A stretch of 39,532 nucleotides of DNA, taken from the NCBI GenBank assembly GCA_040905285.1, contig JBBDRV010000112.1, positions 1 through 39,532 on the forward strand, read 5' to 3'. This DNA is from JBBDRV01 sp040905285. GTDB taxonomy: Bacteria; Bacteroidota; Rhodothermia; Balneolales; Balneolaceae. The notes beneath the pieces were generated by a model that did no database searches, was not told the origin of the DNA, and was given only the letters and a program-made list of their open reading frames with translations. The translations under genes were made by a program, and so were the position numbers. Of the stretch, positions 1 through 8,850 are shown in pieces (the first letter of the stretch is position 1; the number at the start of each line of letters is the position of its first letter).

Positions 1-193
1 TGGATGCGATCAGCAGCATGATAAACGCGATCCCCAGCTTCACCATATGCCCCGTTACCAGGCTGCCCGCGGTTGTTCCCCGCGTCCCGGCGAAATAGGC
101 AATGGATGAATAAACGGCCAGCACACCGAAGATCATCAGCATGATGACGGCAGTGAGCAGGATCCGGTCGCTTCCGCGGCTGCGGGTATCCAT
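1..193 (-). CDS. ftsW: FtsW/RodA/SpoVE-family protein, N-terminal part (cut by window edge)
   Basis: This is the first 64 codons of a minus-strand gene that runs off the left edge. The translation begins MDTRSRGSDRILLTAVIMLM and continues with a hydrophobic segment containing FGVLAVYSSIAYFA, which matches the first membrane helix of SEDS peptidoglycan polymerases. FtsW polymerises lipid II at the septum together with FtsI. Its position directly after murD is the usual dcw order and favours FtsW over RodA. The start is uncertain: the ATG at 193 has only a weak upstream GAAGAG, and the frame stays open upstream to a TAA at 263-265 with a possible TTG at 256. The 3' part is not in the window, so catalytic residues cannot be checked. 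Confidence 0.8.
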   Translation of the reverse strand, partial: MDTRSRGSDRILLTAVIMLMIFGVLAVYSSIAYFAGTRGTTAGSLVTGHMVKLGIAFIMLLIAS

Positions 194-258
194 CTCTTCG
201 GAAGAGGCCCCGGGAATCCCCGGCCCTGTTGCGCTATGTGGTGTTGTGTACAGCAAAT

Positions 259-292
259 TCAGTTATCAGTATCCATTATCAGTTAGCAGTTA
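259..292. repeat. Short degenerate direct repeats between murD and ftsW
   Basis: The minus strand carries four copies of a TAACTG/TACTGA-like word (TTAACTG, TAACTGAT, TACTGAT, TAACTGAAT) within 34 bp. It is the only sizeable gap in the otherwise overlapping dcw cluster, and it contains stop codons in several frames. Similar TAACTGA-type words recur at the end of the gene at 30458-31150. A regulatory role is not shown. Confidence 0.5.
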
Positions 293-329
293 ACCTGTAC
301 CGGTGTAACGGCGGTTGCCATGCCGGGAA

Positions 330-1706
330 TCAGGTGGCCAGTTCGCGGACCGCATTTTTGAATGCATCACCTCTTTGCTCGTAATTTTCAAACATATCAA
401 AGGATGAACAGGCGGGACTGAGAAGCACGATTTCTCCCCGTTTTGCCTTTTTACCGGCAAGCTGTACCGCTTCCTCCATGGTTTCCGCTTCGAAAAAATC
501 CGGGACGACGTTTCCAAGCTGCTTTTTGATGCCGGGGCGGGCTTCTCCAAGTGCGATAATCGTATGCACTTTCTCGGTTATCTGTTCTTTGAGTGCCAGA
601 TAGTCATTGCCCTTGTCCCGTCCGCCCATAATCAGGACAACCGGCATCCTGTAGCTGTCAAGGGCAAACCATACCGCATTGATATTGGTCGCCTTGCTGT
701 CATTTATATAGCGGACACCATTCAGTTCGCTGACAAGCTCCAGGCGGTGTTCCACCCCCCCGAAGGTTTTCAGGCTTTCCCGGATTGATTCACTTTTGAT
801 TTCCGATACCCTCGCCGCCAGTGCAGTCGCAAGGCTATTGGACAAGTTGTGTTTTCCCGGTAATCCAACATCTCCGCTGTGCATAAATAGTTCCTCAGTA
901 TCGTTAGTATCGTTGATTTTAAAAATAATCTTCTGATCCCGGATAAAAGCTCCCCGCTCCACTTCGCTGTTGATGGAGTAGGAGAGGATCCGGGGGTGTG
1001 CCTTTCTTTTTTTCAGCAGGTCCGCTTTTTCAGAAAGCACGGGGTCGTCACTGTTTAAAATAAGTATGTCTTCCGTCCGCTGATTTGCGGCTATTCTCAG
1101 TTTCGACTCGATATATCTTTCAAAGCTGTATTCGTACCGATCCAGATGATCGGGGGTGATGTTCAGAATGACGCTTACATCCGGCCTGAACCCGAGAATA
1201 TGATCAAGCTGAAAGCTGCTCACCTCCAGGATGGTTGTCCGGCCGGCGCCGGTCTCGTCTATGATGTCTGAAAAAGGCCGGCCGATATTGCCGCCGGTCA
1301 GGCAGGCCCTGCCCGCCGTTTTCCAGGTATGCTCCATCCATCTGGCGACAGTGGTTTTACCATTGCTTCCGGTGACGGCAACCACGGGACTCCGGTTGAA
1401 CCAGCTTGCCGCTTCCAGTTCAGAATAAACGGGGATTCCGGTTTTTCCGTAGTGGGCCATAATCGGCGTGTCGTCCGGCACCCCGGGACTGACCACCGCC
1501 ATATCGGCCTGTTTCGCCCGTTCCGTATGCCCTCTCTCTTCCCAGGGAATTCCGTCGCGGTCCAGCGCGGACTTCACCCCGGGCTGTATCGGGGAAGCGT
1601 CACTGACATAGACAGTCGCACCACGGCCGGCAAGCATTCTGGCCGCCGCCAGTCCGCTCCGGGCTGCTCCGACAACAGTGATATGTTTATTCCTTACGTC
1701 GATCAT
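330..1706 (-). CDS. murD: UDP-N-acetylmuramoyl-L-alanine--D-glutamate ligase (MurD)
   Basis: MurD adds D-glutamate to UDP-MurNAc-L-alanine in the cytoplasm using ATP. The protein, about 458 residues, starts MIDVRNKHITVVGAARSGLA with the Rossmann-like N-terminal domain, has the Mur-ligase P-loop GSNGKTT, the central-domain stretch LNITPDHLDR, and the C-terminal INDSKATN and GGRDKG motifs typical of MurD. I chose the ATG at 1706 because it overlaps the mraY stop as ATGA. The longer open frame to 1790 would add 28 residues that lie inside mraY and have no counterpart in the family. It is part of the dcw operon and is probably translationally coupled to mraY. Confidence 0.95.
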   Translation of the reverse strand: MIDVRNKHITVVGAARSGLAAARMLAGRGATVYVSDASPIQPGVKSALDRDGIPWEERGHTERAKQADMAVVSPGVPDDTPIMAHYGKTGIPVYSELEAASWFNRSPVVAVTGSNGKTTVARWMEHTWKTAGRACLTGGNIGRPFSDIIDETGAGRTTILEVSSFQLDHILGFRPDVSVILNITPDHLDRYEYSFERYIESKLRIAANQRTEDILILNSDDPVLSEKADLLKKRKAHPRILSYSINSEVERGAFIRDQKIIFKINDTNDTEELFMHSGDVGLPGKHNLSNSLATALAARVSEIKSESIRESLKTFGGVEHRLELVSELNGVRYINDSKATNINAVWFALDSYRMPVVLIMGGRDKGNDYLALKEQITEKVHTIIALGEARPGIKKQLGNVVPDFFEAETMEEAVQLAGKKAKRGEIVLLSPACSSFDMFENYEQRGDAFKNAVRELAT

Positions 1707-2839
1707 CTGAGTTTCAGGGTCAGGAGGCTTAAAATTCCAAGCAGGACGGCGATAATCCAGAAACGGACCACAATTTTGGTTTCCGGCCATCCCTTTTTTT
1801 CAAAATGATGATGGATCGGCGCCATCAAAAAGACTCTGCGCCCTTCTCCGTATTTCTTCCGTGTATGCCTGAACCAGTAGGTCTGGATAATGACAGAGAG
1901 GGTTTCAACCAGAAATACACCGCAGATGATGGGCAGCAGCAGCTCTTTGTGAATCATCAGGGCAACCGCACCGATAGCGCCGCCCAGTGCGAGAGATCCG
2001 GTGTCTCCCATAAAAACCTCTGCCGGATGTGTGTTGTACCAGAGGAAACCCATACAGGCACCGACAAGGGAGGCGCAGAATATGGTCAGTTCACCGGCTC
2101 CAGGCAGATACATAATGTTCAGGAAGTTTGAGAAGTCAATCCGCCCGGATACATAGGCGAAAATGCCGAGAATCACTCCCGCGATTGCAGAGGTTCCCGA
2201 AGCGAGTCCGTCCAGACCGTCGGTAAGGTTTACAGCATTGCTTACACCGGTTACGATAAAAACGACAACCGGGATATAGATCAGCCAGCTCCAGGCTTCC
2301 CCCAGGACGGCATAGTCAATGTTGACATTTTTAAGAAAAGGAATGGTGGACAGGGTGTTGAATTCGGAAAAATCAGGCCACCAGTAGAGAAGGGCCCCTA
2401 AAACAAGACCGACCATCACCTGGCCGATAAGTTTGAATTTCCCGCGCAGCCCGCTTTTGTCCTTTCTGACAACTTTGATATAGTCATCGGCAAATCCGAC
2501 CAGACCGAGTGCCAGGGTGGTCAGGATGATCATCCATGTATATATGCTGTCGAGCCTCATCCAGAGCAGTGCGGGAATCAGGGTGGCCAGAAGAATAATG
2601 ACTCCGCCCATTGTAGGTGTATGGGCTTTTTCCAGATGACTGTCCAGGCCGATATCAAGCCTGATCACCTCTTTGAGCTGCATGTTTTCCAGCCATTTGA
2701 TAATCCTTCCGCCGATCAGGAGACTGATAATAAGTGCCGTCGCCGCAGCAAAAGCCGTCCGGGTGGTGATGTAGAAAAATGCGCCGAATCCCGGAGGCTG
2801 ATACTCTTGCTGAAGCCATTCAAAAAGTGCATGTAACAT
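1703..2839 (-). CDS. mraY: Phospho-N-acetylmuramoyl-pentapeptide transferase (MraY)
   Basis: MraY transfers phospho-MurNAc-pentapeptide onto undecaprenyl phosphate, forming lipid I at the inner membrane. The 378-residue protein is strongly hydrophobic with about ten predicted membrane helices. It contains the family motifs HTPTMGG, ADDYIKV (the DD pair of the active site), NAVNLTDGLDGLA, FMGDTGSLALG and APIHHHFEKKGW. Its length fits the Bacteroidota-type MraY, which is somewhat longer than the E. coli protein. The start overlaps the murE stop by one base (TGATG) and the end overlaps the murD start, so the three ligase-pathway genes are coupled. No murF lies beside it; in this lineage murF commonly sits elsewhere in the chromosome. 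Confidence 0.96.
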   Translation of the reverse strand: MLHALFEWLQQEYQPPGFGAFFYITTRTAFAAATALIISLLIGGRIIKWLENMQLKEVIRLDIGLDSHLEKAHTPTMGGVIILLATLIPALLWMRLDSIYTWMIILTTLALGLVGFADDYIKVVRKDKSGLRGKFKLIGQVMVGLVLGALLYWWPDFSEFNTLSTIPFLKNVNIDYAVLGEAWSWLIYIPVVVFIVTGVSNAVNLTDGLDGLASGTSAIAGVILGIFAYVSGRIDFSNFLNIMYLPGAGELTIFCASLVGACMGFLWYNTHPAEVFMGDTGSLALGGAIGAVALMIHKELLLPIICGVFLVETLSVIIQTYWFRHTRKKYGEGRRVFLMAPIHHHFEKKGWPETKIVVRFWIIAVLLGILSLLTLKLR

Positions 2840-4332
2840 CAGCCCGTTTCCTCCGGTTGTTTTTTTATGCCGTTATATTGGTCCAGTGCCTTACGGGCAA
2901 CATCCCTGTCGTCAAAGTGCATCCGCTTTCCGCCAATTTCCTGGACCGTCTCATGACCCTTGCCTGCAATCAGTACGATGGCATTGGCCGGCGCTTCAAG
3001 AACAGCCCGGCGGATCGCTTCTTTTCGCGACGTGACAGAGGTCCATTCGGCACTGCCGGAGAAACCGCCTTCGATATCCCGTATTATTTTTTCCGGGTCC
3101 TCGTTGCGGGGATTGTCGGAAGTGACCATGATGCGGCCGGCGTAGGTTTCAGCCACTTTTGCCATTTCCGGACGCTTTGCCATATCCCTGTCCCCGCCGC
3201 AGCCAAAGAGAATGACCAGAAGCTGGTCCTTCTTTCGGATTCCTTCCAGGGTTGATGCGACGTTGGCAAGGGCATCCGGCGTGTGAGCGTAATCCACAAA
3301 GACGGCGGGTTTTATGGCTGTTTCTTCATGAAGAGTGACTTTTTCCAGGCGACCCGGAGCGCCTCCGCACTCCCGCAGTGCCCCGCTGATCCGGGAGGAG
3401 TCATACCCCAGTTCCCTGCAAATGAGGAAAGCTTCTGCGACATTGTAGGCATTAAACAAACCGGTGAGGGGTGTAAAGATCTCTGTATCCCCGACCAGGA
3501 TGTGCAAACCTGTCTCATCAGACCGATGCAGTTTACAGCGGACGGACGCTTCTTTGCCAAATGAGAAATAAATAATTTTCGCTCTGCAGTTTTTTACCAT
3601 TTCGGGCCCGCAGGGATCGTCAGCATTGACCACTGCGCATGCAGAACGGTCAAGAGAGTCAAATAGTTTTCTTTTGGCAGCCACATACCTGTTCATATCC
3701 CCGTGATAGTCCAGATGATCATGGCTCAGATTGGTAAATGCGGCAATATTCCAGTTGATGCCGTCTGTCCGCTTCTGTTCAAGTGCATGAGAAGAAACCT
3801 CCATCGCAAGCGAAGTGCAGCCAACGTTGACCATTTTTCTCATATCCGCCGCGATTTCTACGGGATCGGCTGTGGTAAGCCTGCTTTCGGAGCGTTCATC
3901 TCCGTATTGCTTTGCAACTGTACCGAGAAGACCTGATTTCACCCCCATTTTCTGCAGAACCTGCCAGACGAGAGTGGCTACGGTTGTTTTACCGTTCGTG
4001 CCGGTTACCGCTACCGTGGACAAGTCTGCGGAGGGGTACCCCTGAAATGCCTGTGCAAGCTGTCCCGCCAGTTTCCGAGTCGATTCCACCCGGATAAAAA
4101 TCGCCCCGCCTGTGTTCAGCGCAGGCAGTTCCTCACAGATGACTGCCGAGGCCCCGCGGGCGACGGCATCCCCTGTAAAGTCATGCCCGTCCATAATCAG
4201 TCCGCGGACAGCGAGAAAGACATCCGCTTTCCTGATCAGCCGGGAGTCCTGCTGAAGAGAGCCGATGGCATCCGGCTCATCCCCGGAAACTGTTTCCGGT
4301 TTGCAAATCGATATAAGATGATCAAATGTCAA
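2839..4332 (-). CDS. murE: UDP-MurNAc-L-Ala-D-Glu:meso-diaminopimelate ligase (MurE)
   Basis: MurE adds the third stem-peptide residue during cytoplasmic peptidoglycan precursor synthesis. The 497-residue protein has the P-loop GTNGKTT, the HDHLDYHG central motif, VDYAHTPDAL, and the specificity motif DNPR (in TSDNPRNEDP). By family knowledge DNPR marks use of meso-diaminopimelate rather than lysine, so the wall is of the Gram-negative type. The start is TTG, overlapping the ftsI stop as TTGA. The frame upstream of it meets a TAA after eight codons and offers no ATG or GTG, so TTG is the only reasonable start. There is no clear ribosome binding site, which suggests coupling to ftsI translation. 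Confidence 0.95.
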   Translation of the reverse strand: MTFDHLISICKPETVSGDEPDAIGSLQQDSRLIRKADVFLAVRGLIMDGHDFTGDAVARGASAVICEELPALNTGGAIFIRVESTRKLAGQLAQAFQGYPSADLSTVAVTGTNGKTTVATLVWQVLQKMGVKSGLLGTVAKQYGDERSESRLTTADPVEIAADMRKMVNVGCTSLAMEVSSHALEQKRTDGINWNIAAFTNLSHDHLDYHGDMNRYVAAKRKLFDSLDRSACAVVNADDPCGPEMVKNCRAKIIYFSFGKEASVRCKLHRSDETGLHILVGDTEIFTPLTGLFNAYNVAEAFLICRELGYDSSRISGALRECGGAPGRLEKVTLHEETAIKPAVFVDYAHTPDALANVASTLEGIRKKDQLLVILFGCGGDRDMAKRPEMAKVAETYAGRIMVTSDNPRNEDPEKIIRDIEGGFSGSAEWTSVTSRKEAIRRAVLEAPANAIVLIAGKGHETVQEIGGKRMHFDDRDVARKALDQYNGIKKQPEETG

Positions 4333-6479
4333 TTCAGGGAAGTTAAAACGGTTGATGGATTAAACTCCCGGATTTTACCCCGGACTGTTACTGTACGCCC
4401 CTTGCGCATGAGCTCGCCGGACAGAGGAAACTGATTGTAGATGGTGCCGGAACCGATCATTTCGATTTCCATACCCAGCTGTTGAAGAATGGCTGCAGCC
4501 TGCCTCATGCTCAGGCCCCTCAGTTCGGGTACCCTGGCAAATTCCTCTGATACCGATTCATCATCCCATTCCCCAAGCTGCAGAGTAATTTGCTGCCCCG
4601 GCTCAATTTCCTCACCGGATTCGGGGGACTGTGCGAGGATGGCTCCGCCTTCACCACGTGTTCTAAAGTCAATGCGCAAACCGGATAAAAGTTTCACAGC
4701 TTTCTCTTTTTCCAGTCCGGTCAGCGCGGGTGCAAATGCCCGGCGGACCGGCGGGTTTTCCTCACCGGGTCCGGCCGTTCGCCGCATGTCGTTGTCCAGC
4801 CCGGCAATCCGTTTGGTTGCTTCCCTGAAAATGGCACCTGCCGTATATCCGCCGTAGTAACTGGTTTTGGGTTCATCCAGCATCACAAGAATGGCATATG
4901 CGGGCTCTTCAGCCGGGAAAAACCCTGCAAAGGACGCCCTGTATAAGTTTCTGTACTGCCCGTCGATATACTTTTGGGCGGTGCCGGTTTTACCTGCAAT
5001 ATTCAACCCGGTGACATCTGCCCAGCTGGCTGTACCCGAATCACTGACAACTTCCCGGAATACGGGCAGCAACTTCTCAATGGTCTTCTTTTTTGCAACC
5101 TGGCGCACTTTTGAAGGACGGTTTATTTTGACGGTTTCCCCGAACTCGTTGCTTATCCGCTCTACGACATAGGGTCGCATCAACAGACCGTCGTTCGCGA
5201 ACGCGGCATAGGCCTGCAGTATCTGGATGGGCGTTGCCTGTACCTCATAGCCGATGGACATCCACGGCAGTGTGACCTGACTCCATTCGAAAGGCCTCCG
5301 GAGTCTGCCGGATTCTTCATTCGGGAGATCCACCGAGGTGGGGGTGCCGAAACCGAGATTCCTTGCGTACTGATAGAAAACCTGTGGGGACAGCCGCATG
5401 GCTATTTCGGACACGGCGATATTGGACGACCTGGATATCGCCCCGGAAAAATCGACCGTTCCCAGCGGATCATGGTCCCGCATAATCTGCCCGTGAATTT
5501 CCTTCTGCCCGTTTTCAGGCGTTTCAAAACGTTCGTCAAAATCCACCACACCCTGTTCCACGGCGGCCAGTGCCGTGACAATTTTAAAGGTGGATCCGGG
5601 TTCCACCATGTCGGAAACCGCATAATTGCGCCGATTTCCCCCTTCTCCGGCAGCAGGGGAATTGGGATCGTAGTCGGGATAGTTGGCAAGGGCTTTAACG
5701 GCACCTGTACGGGGATCCATAACAATCGCCGTACCGTAATTTGACCGGGTGCGTTCAATACCCTCTTTCAGCTCCTCCTCGACAATGGCCTGTATATAAA
5801 CGTCAATCGTCGTATGCAGCGAATGTCCCTGGACAGGCAGTTTCCTCGGTGCGCCCACATAAGCAAATATGCGGTTGGAACGGTCCCGCCGTACCTGCTG
5901 CAAGCCGTCTTCACCGCGCAGCACCGAGTCATAGCTTGATTCAAGTCCTGACATCCCCTCAAGGCTGTGATTCACGTAACCGAGCAGGTGGGAGCCCAGC
6001 GAGCCGAAACCATAGCTTCTGCGATACTCTTCCTCCACGATCACCTCCCGGGCACGGAGATTCGTCACCTCTTCATAAGCGTCTATGTCGACATCCCTTT
6101 CAAGCACGACATACCTTGACCGGGGGGAGGCATTCCGGATCCGGTTCATATAAGAAGAAGCGGATTTGCCCGTGTGACGTGCCAGGATTCTGCTGAGCTC
6201 GCGGAAATTGCCGGTATCCGCTCCCGGAGCCCGGGGGTCTACCGCTATTTTATAGGCTACAGTGTTGGTTGCGAGCTGACTTCCGTTTATATCATAGATG
6301 GAACCCCGCTGGGACGGTATGTCAATATAGTTGATCGTCTGGTTATTCCAGAGTTCACGCAGATTTTCCCCTTCAGCCACATTGATTCTGATTAGCTGAA
6401 TGATGATTGCTGTCGGCAGGAGCAATGTTAGTCCCAGGACAACGAACATTCTGCTCATTATAGCTGTGCGTTCGTTCAC
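4329..6479 (-). CDS. ftsI: Septal peptidoglycan transpeptidase, class B PBP with two PASTA domains (FtsI/PBP3)
   Basis: FtsI crosslinks septal peptidoglycan in the periplasm as partner of FtsW. The 716-residue protein has a short cytoplasmic tail, one membrane helix (about residues 9-32), a dimerisation domain starting near QRGSIYDINGSQLA, and the transpeptidase domain with Ser296-xx-Lys299 (STFK), Ser351-x-Asn353 (SSN) and Lys497-Thr-Gly (KTG) all intact. Two PASTA-like repeats follow at roughly 585-645 and 650-710. PASTA tails are known on class B PBPs of Gram-positives and Bacteroidota and are absent from E. coli FtsI. The start drawn is a GTG nine bases after the ftsL stop; an in-frame ATG eight codons in (6458) is an alternative. 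Confidence 0.94.
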   Translation of the reverse strand: MNERTAIMSRMFVVLGLTLLLPTAIIIQLIRINVAEGENLRELWNNQTINYIDIPSQRGSIYDINGSQLATNTVAYKIAVDPRAPGADTGNFRELSRILARHTGKSASSYMNRIRNASPRSRYVVLERDVDIDAYEEVTNLRAREVIVEEEYRRSYGFGSLGSHLLGYVNHSLEGMSGLESSYDSVLRGEDGLQQVRRDRSNRIFAYVGAPRKLPVQGHSLHTTIDVYIQAIVEEELKEGIERTRSNYGTAIVMDPRTGAVKALANYPDYDPNSPAAGEGGNRRNYAVSDMVEPGSTFKIVTALAAVEQGVVDFDERFETPENGQKEIHGQIMRDHDPLGTVDFSGAISRSSNIAVSEIAMRLSPQVFYQYARNLGFGTPTSVDLPNEESGRLRRPFEWSQVTLPWMSIGYEVQATPIQILQAYAAFANDGLLMRPYVVERISNEFGETVKINRPSKVRQVAKKKTIEKLLPVFREVVSDSGTASWADVTGLNIAGKTGTAQKYIDGQYRNLYRASFAGFFPAEEPAYAILVMLDEPKTSYYGGYTAGAIFREATKRIAGLDNDMRRTAGPGEENPPVRRAFAPALTGLEKEKAVKLLSGLRIDFRTRGEGGAILAQSPESGEEIEPGQQITLQLGEWDDESVSEEFARVPELRGLSMRQAAAILQQLGMEIEMIGSGTIYNQFPLSGELMRKGRTVTVRGKIREFNPSTVLTSLN

Positions 6480-6488
6480 TTGGCTGAC

Positions 6489-6980
6489 TCACTTTTTCAG
6501 GATGATTACTGGATCCGCAGGGCCGGCATTGATAAAACCCTGTTCACGAGCACGTTGATAGATCTCTTTTGGACCGACCATACGGTCATATTCGAGACGT
6601 CTTTCTTCATATATACGGTTCACCTTGTTGTATTCGTCTTCTATTTGCTGTACTTGCTGCAGTGTCTGTTGTGTACTGAAAACATGAGTAATGTAGATAA
6701 GCCCGCAAATTCCGATCATGAAACTTGCGAGTATAACCTTCCACGGGGTAACAGAGGGAAGATTTATTTTGTCTGAGGCCCTGGCCTTCTTGCGTGTGCC
6801 ATAATGGGGTATATGGCCGCCTGTAACAGAACCGCCGGAGCTGCCCCTGTTTCTGGAACCGCCCCTGTTCAATGTGTCCCGGAATGCCTGTACAGTTTTT
6901 TTTGCAGTTTTTTTCCGGGCAGGCCCGGCACGGCGGTTGGGCCTGGTTTTATTCCCGGTCAGTGTGGATTGCATAATCAT
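6489..6980 (-). CDS. ftsL: FtsL-like cell division protein
   Basis: This is a 163-residue bitopic protein. It has about 80 basic, Gly/Ser/Arg/Lys-rich cytoplasmic residues, a single membrane helix near residues 84-104 (ILASFMIGICGLIYITHVF), and a periplasmic coiled-coil segment rich in Q, E and N that ends in GFINAGPADPVIILKK. That layout and its position between rsmH and ftsI identify it as the FtsL component of the FtsQLB-type divisome complex; sequence identity between FtsL proteins is always low. I chose the ATG at 6980 because an AGGGGG ribosome binding site lies seven bases upstream. A TTG at 6986 is in frame. The basic tail is much longer than in E. coli FtsL (about 35 residues), which is usual in this lineage. 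Confidence 0.82.
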   Translation of the reverse strand: MIMQSTLTGNKTRPNRRAGPARKKTAKKTVQAFRDTLNRGGSRNRGSSGGSVTGGHIPHYGTRKKARASDKINLPSVTPWKVILASFMIGICGLIYITHVFSTQQTLQQVQQIEDEYNKVNRIYEERRLEYDRMVGPKEIYQRAREQGFINAGPADPVIILKK

Positions 6981-6982
6981 TT

Positions 6983-7903
6983 TCAATCCCCCTTTATTTT
7001 TTCAGCCGCTCTCAGCTTGGCACTGCGGGAAGCAGGGTTTCGGGCAGCCTCTTCGTCTGTGGGGACGATAACCTGCTTCACGACGGGTCGGATCTGTCTG
7101 ATTTCATGCCCATAGAAATCTTTTTCCACGGTTCCTTCATGATTACCGCTTTTAAAAAATGTTTTGACAATGCGATCTTCCAGGGAGTGATAGGAGATCG
7201 CTGCAATACGCCCGCCCGGCCCTAACAGGCCGAGGCTTTCGTCAAGACCTGATTTCAGCATGTCGAGTTCCCGGTTTACTTCAATACGTACCGCCTGGAA
7301 CACTCTTGCGACAGATTTGATCACCCGCGGTCCCCGCACGACATCCCGGACGGCCTCCCTCAGTTCCGATGTTGTTTCCAGGGGACGTTTTTCTAGGATC
7401 GAGCGGGCAATCTGCCGGCTCAGGCGTTCCTCTCCGAGATGGAAAATAATGTCCCTCAGCTTTTCATAGGGGTATTCATTGATAATCTTGTAGGCTGAAA
7501 GGCCCGTCAGGTCACTCATCCTCATATCGAGCGGGCCGTCATCCTGAAAGCTGAAGCCGCGGACAGGTTCACGCAGCTGATGAGTGGAGACGCCCAGATC
7601 AAACAGGATGCCGTTAATTTTACCGTGGATTTCAGAGGGCAGAATGGTGGAAAGATATCCGAAATTTCCAGTCACCGACCGGAACCGCCGGTCACTGCCG
7701 ATTCTTTCCCCGGCGGCTGCGATGGCTTCCCGGTCCTGGTCGATTCCATATACAGAAGCCTGTTTCCCGAGACGATTCAGCATTTCAAGGGTATGACCGC
7801 CCCCGCCCAGTGTGGCATCAACATAGATTCCCTCTGTGTCTGTAATCAGAAGATCTGCAGACTGCCCGGAAAGGACGGGAATATGTGTATGATATCCGGT
7901 CAT
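6983..7903 (-). CDS. rsmH: 16S rRNA (cytosine1402-N4)-methyltransferase (RsmH/MraW)
   Basis: RsmH methylates N4 of C1402 in the ribosomal P site using SAM. The 306-residue protein opens MTGYHTHIPVL and shows YVDATLGGGGHT (SAM site), GILFDLGVSTHQL, DGPLDMRM, and the closing AAISYHSLEDRIVK and NPASRSAKLRAAE motifs typical of the family. I chose the ATG at 7903 because GGAGG sits five bases upstream and it follows the mraZ stop by one base. Longer in-frame starts at 7933 and 7915 lie inside mraZ and add a tail not seen in the family. It overlaps the annotated ftsL region by design of the operon. Confidence 0.95.
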   Translation of the reverse strand: MTGYHTHIPVLSGQSADLLITDTEGIYVDATLGGGGHTLEMLNRLGKQASVYGIDQDREAIAAAGERIGSDRRFRSVTGNFGYLSTILPSEIHGKINGILFDLGVSTHQLREPVRGFSFQDDGPLDMRMSDLTGLSAYKIINEYPYEKLRDIIFHLGEERLSRQIARSILEKRPLETTSELREAVRDVVRGPRVIKSVARVFQAVRIEVNRELDMLKSGLDESLGLLGPGGRIAAISYHSLEDRIVKTFFKSGNHEGTVEKDFYGHEIRQIRPVVKQVIVPTDEEAARNPASRSAKLRAAEKIKGD

Positions 7904-7904
7904 G

Positions 7905-8378
7905 TCAGCCTCCATCCGTTTCCCTTCCCTCATGTCCGCCCATCACCTGTTCAAACAGCTCCTGGTATGACTCAAAACTGAGATTTGAATCGACTTCTTC
8001 AAGCTTTGCGGGGGACCATACCTCAATTCGTTCACCGCTTCCTATAAATATGGCTGTCTTGTCAATGGCGGCCCATTCCATAAGATGGGAGGGGAGCGGG
8101 ATCCGGTTCTGCCTGTCCAGTGAAAAGTCTTCGGCAAAGCGGAGAAAATTACGTTTTACCGTCCGCCCCTCTTTGGTAAAACTGTTAATGCCGGCAAGTT
8201 TTTCTTCAACGAGCTCCCACTCATTTCGGGGATAGAGATAAAGACAGGGCTCAAGTCCACGGAGAAGTGTAAAGTTTTCCTGCGCCTCGGGGCTGATCGC
8301 TTTACGCAGCTTAGCCGGAAAAGCGACTCGACCTTTGTCATCTACGCTGTGTTCATATTCCCCTTTAAAGCTCGGCAC
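7905..8378 (-). CDS. mraZ: Transcriptional regulator MraZ
   Basis: MraZ is an AbrB-fold DNA-binding protein that regulates its own dcw operon. The 157-residue sequence contains the two tandem SpoVT/AbrB-like repeats: the first from SFKGEYEHSVDDKGRVAFPA, the second around DFSLDRQNRIPLPSHLMEWA, with the conserved D-x-x-x-R positions in both. The start is GTG at 8378. The tail beyond about residue 145 is short and acidic, as in other MraZ proteins. The gene opens the cluster, and its upstream region carries three evenly spaced MraZ boxes next to a promoter, so autoregulation is likely. Confidence 0.95.
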   Translation of the reverse strand: MPSFKGEYEHSVDDKGRVAFPAKLRKAISPEAQENFTLLRGLEPCLYLYPRNEWELVEEKLAGINSFTKEGRTVKRNFLRFAEDFSLDRQNRIPLPSHLMEWAAIDKTAIFIGSGERIEVWSPAKLEEVDSNLSFESYQELFEQVMGGHEGRETDGG

Positions 8379-8447
8379 GGGTATTTTCAGGTTTCGTTAA
8401 CTGATTTAAAAATGTGGCAGACTGATTGAAGTGGCTTGAAAAATTCT

Positions 8448-8472
8448 CCCACTATTCCCCACTTCTACCCAC
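8448..8472 (-). promoter_or_regulatory. MraZ-binding boxes, three GTGGG direct repeats
   Basis: On the minus strand the word GTGGG occurs three times, at 8468-8472, 8458-8462 and 8448-8452, exactly 10 bp apart. A weaker fourth (AGGGT) lies at 8478-8482 in the same phase. Experimentally known MraZ operators are TGGGN repeats separated by about five bases upstream of mraZ, so pattern and place both fit. The boxes begin immediately downstream of the -10 hexamer and cover the expected transcription start, which suits repression. Confidence 0.85.
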
Positions 8473-8502
8473 AATGTACCCTAAATCGAGTCAATATGTC
8501 AA
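8473..8502 (-). promoter_or_regulatory. Promoter of the mraZ/dcw operon
   Basis: Minus strand: TTGACA at 8502-8497, an 18-base spacer, and TACATT at 8478-8473. The start would fall at about 8466, inside the MraZ boxes, leaving a leader of about 90 nt before the mraZ GTG. The match to the vegetative consensus is good, but promoter use in this phylum is not always E. coli-like. Confidence 0.6.
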
Positions 8503-8691
8503 GAAAAAATGAAAACAGAAGTTTAATATAATCCTGATCGAACCAAGATAAGTTTATAAAACACCTTTAGCTTTTATCATTGAGTCATTATAAAAAAAAA
8601 TCATGAGATGTCACACATATATTGCATATATATTATGTGGAAAAGTTTCCGCCTCAAGACTGCTCTGTCTTTCTATGCCTGCAGAATGATC

Positions 8692-8774
8692 GCGGCCCGC
8701 CCGGACTTTGCGGGTTTCGCCCCCTGATTGCCTGGCGGCCCGCCCCTGACTGCGGGTTTCACCCTGACTGGCAG
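8692..8774. repeat. Imperfect tandem duplication, units of 43 and 40 bp
   Basis: Unit one (8692-8734) and unit two (8735-8774) both begin GCGGCCCGCCC, share TGCGGGTTTC in the middle and a CCCTGA..G tail, with small insertions and deletions. Each copy can form a small hairpin from GCCCGC and GCGGGT. Confidence 0.75.
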
Positions 8775-8850
8775 AAAAAAACTTGCACAAAAAATCAAAA
8801 GAATCATCCGGAGAAAATATTGGTTCCATTGTATGAAAGGCAGTTTACAT

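Noticed and set aside
2839..4332. Loss of murF as a deletion in the dcw cluster
   Set aside because: murE and mraY overlap by one base with no remnant between them, and this order without murF is usual in Bacteroidota-like genomes.
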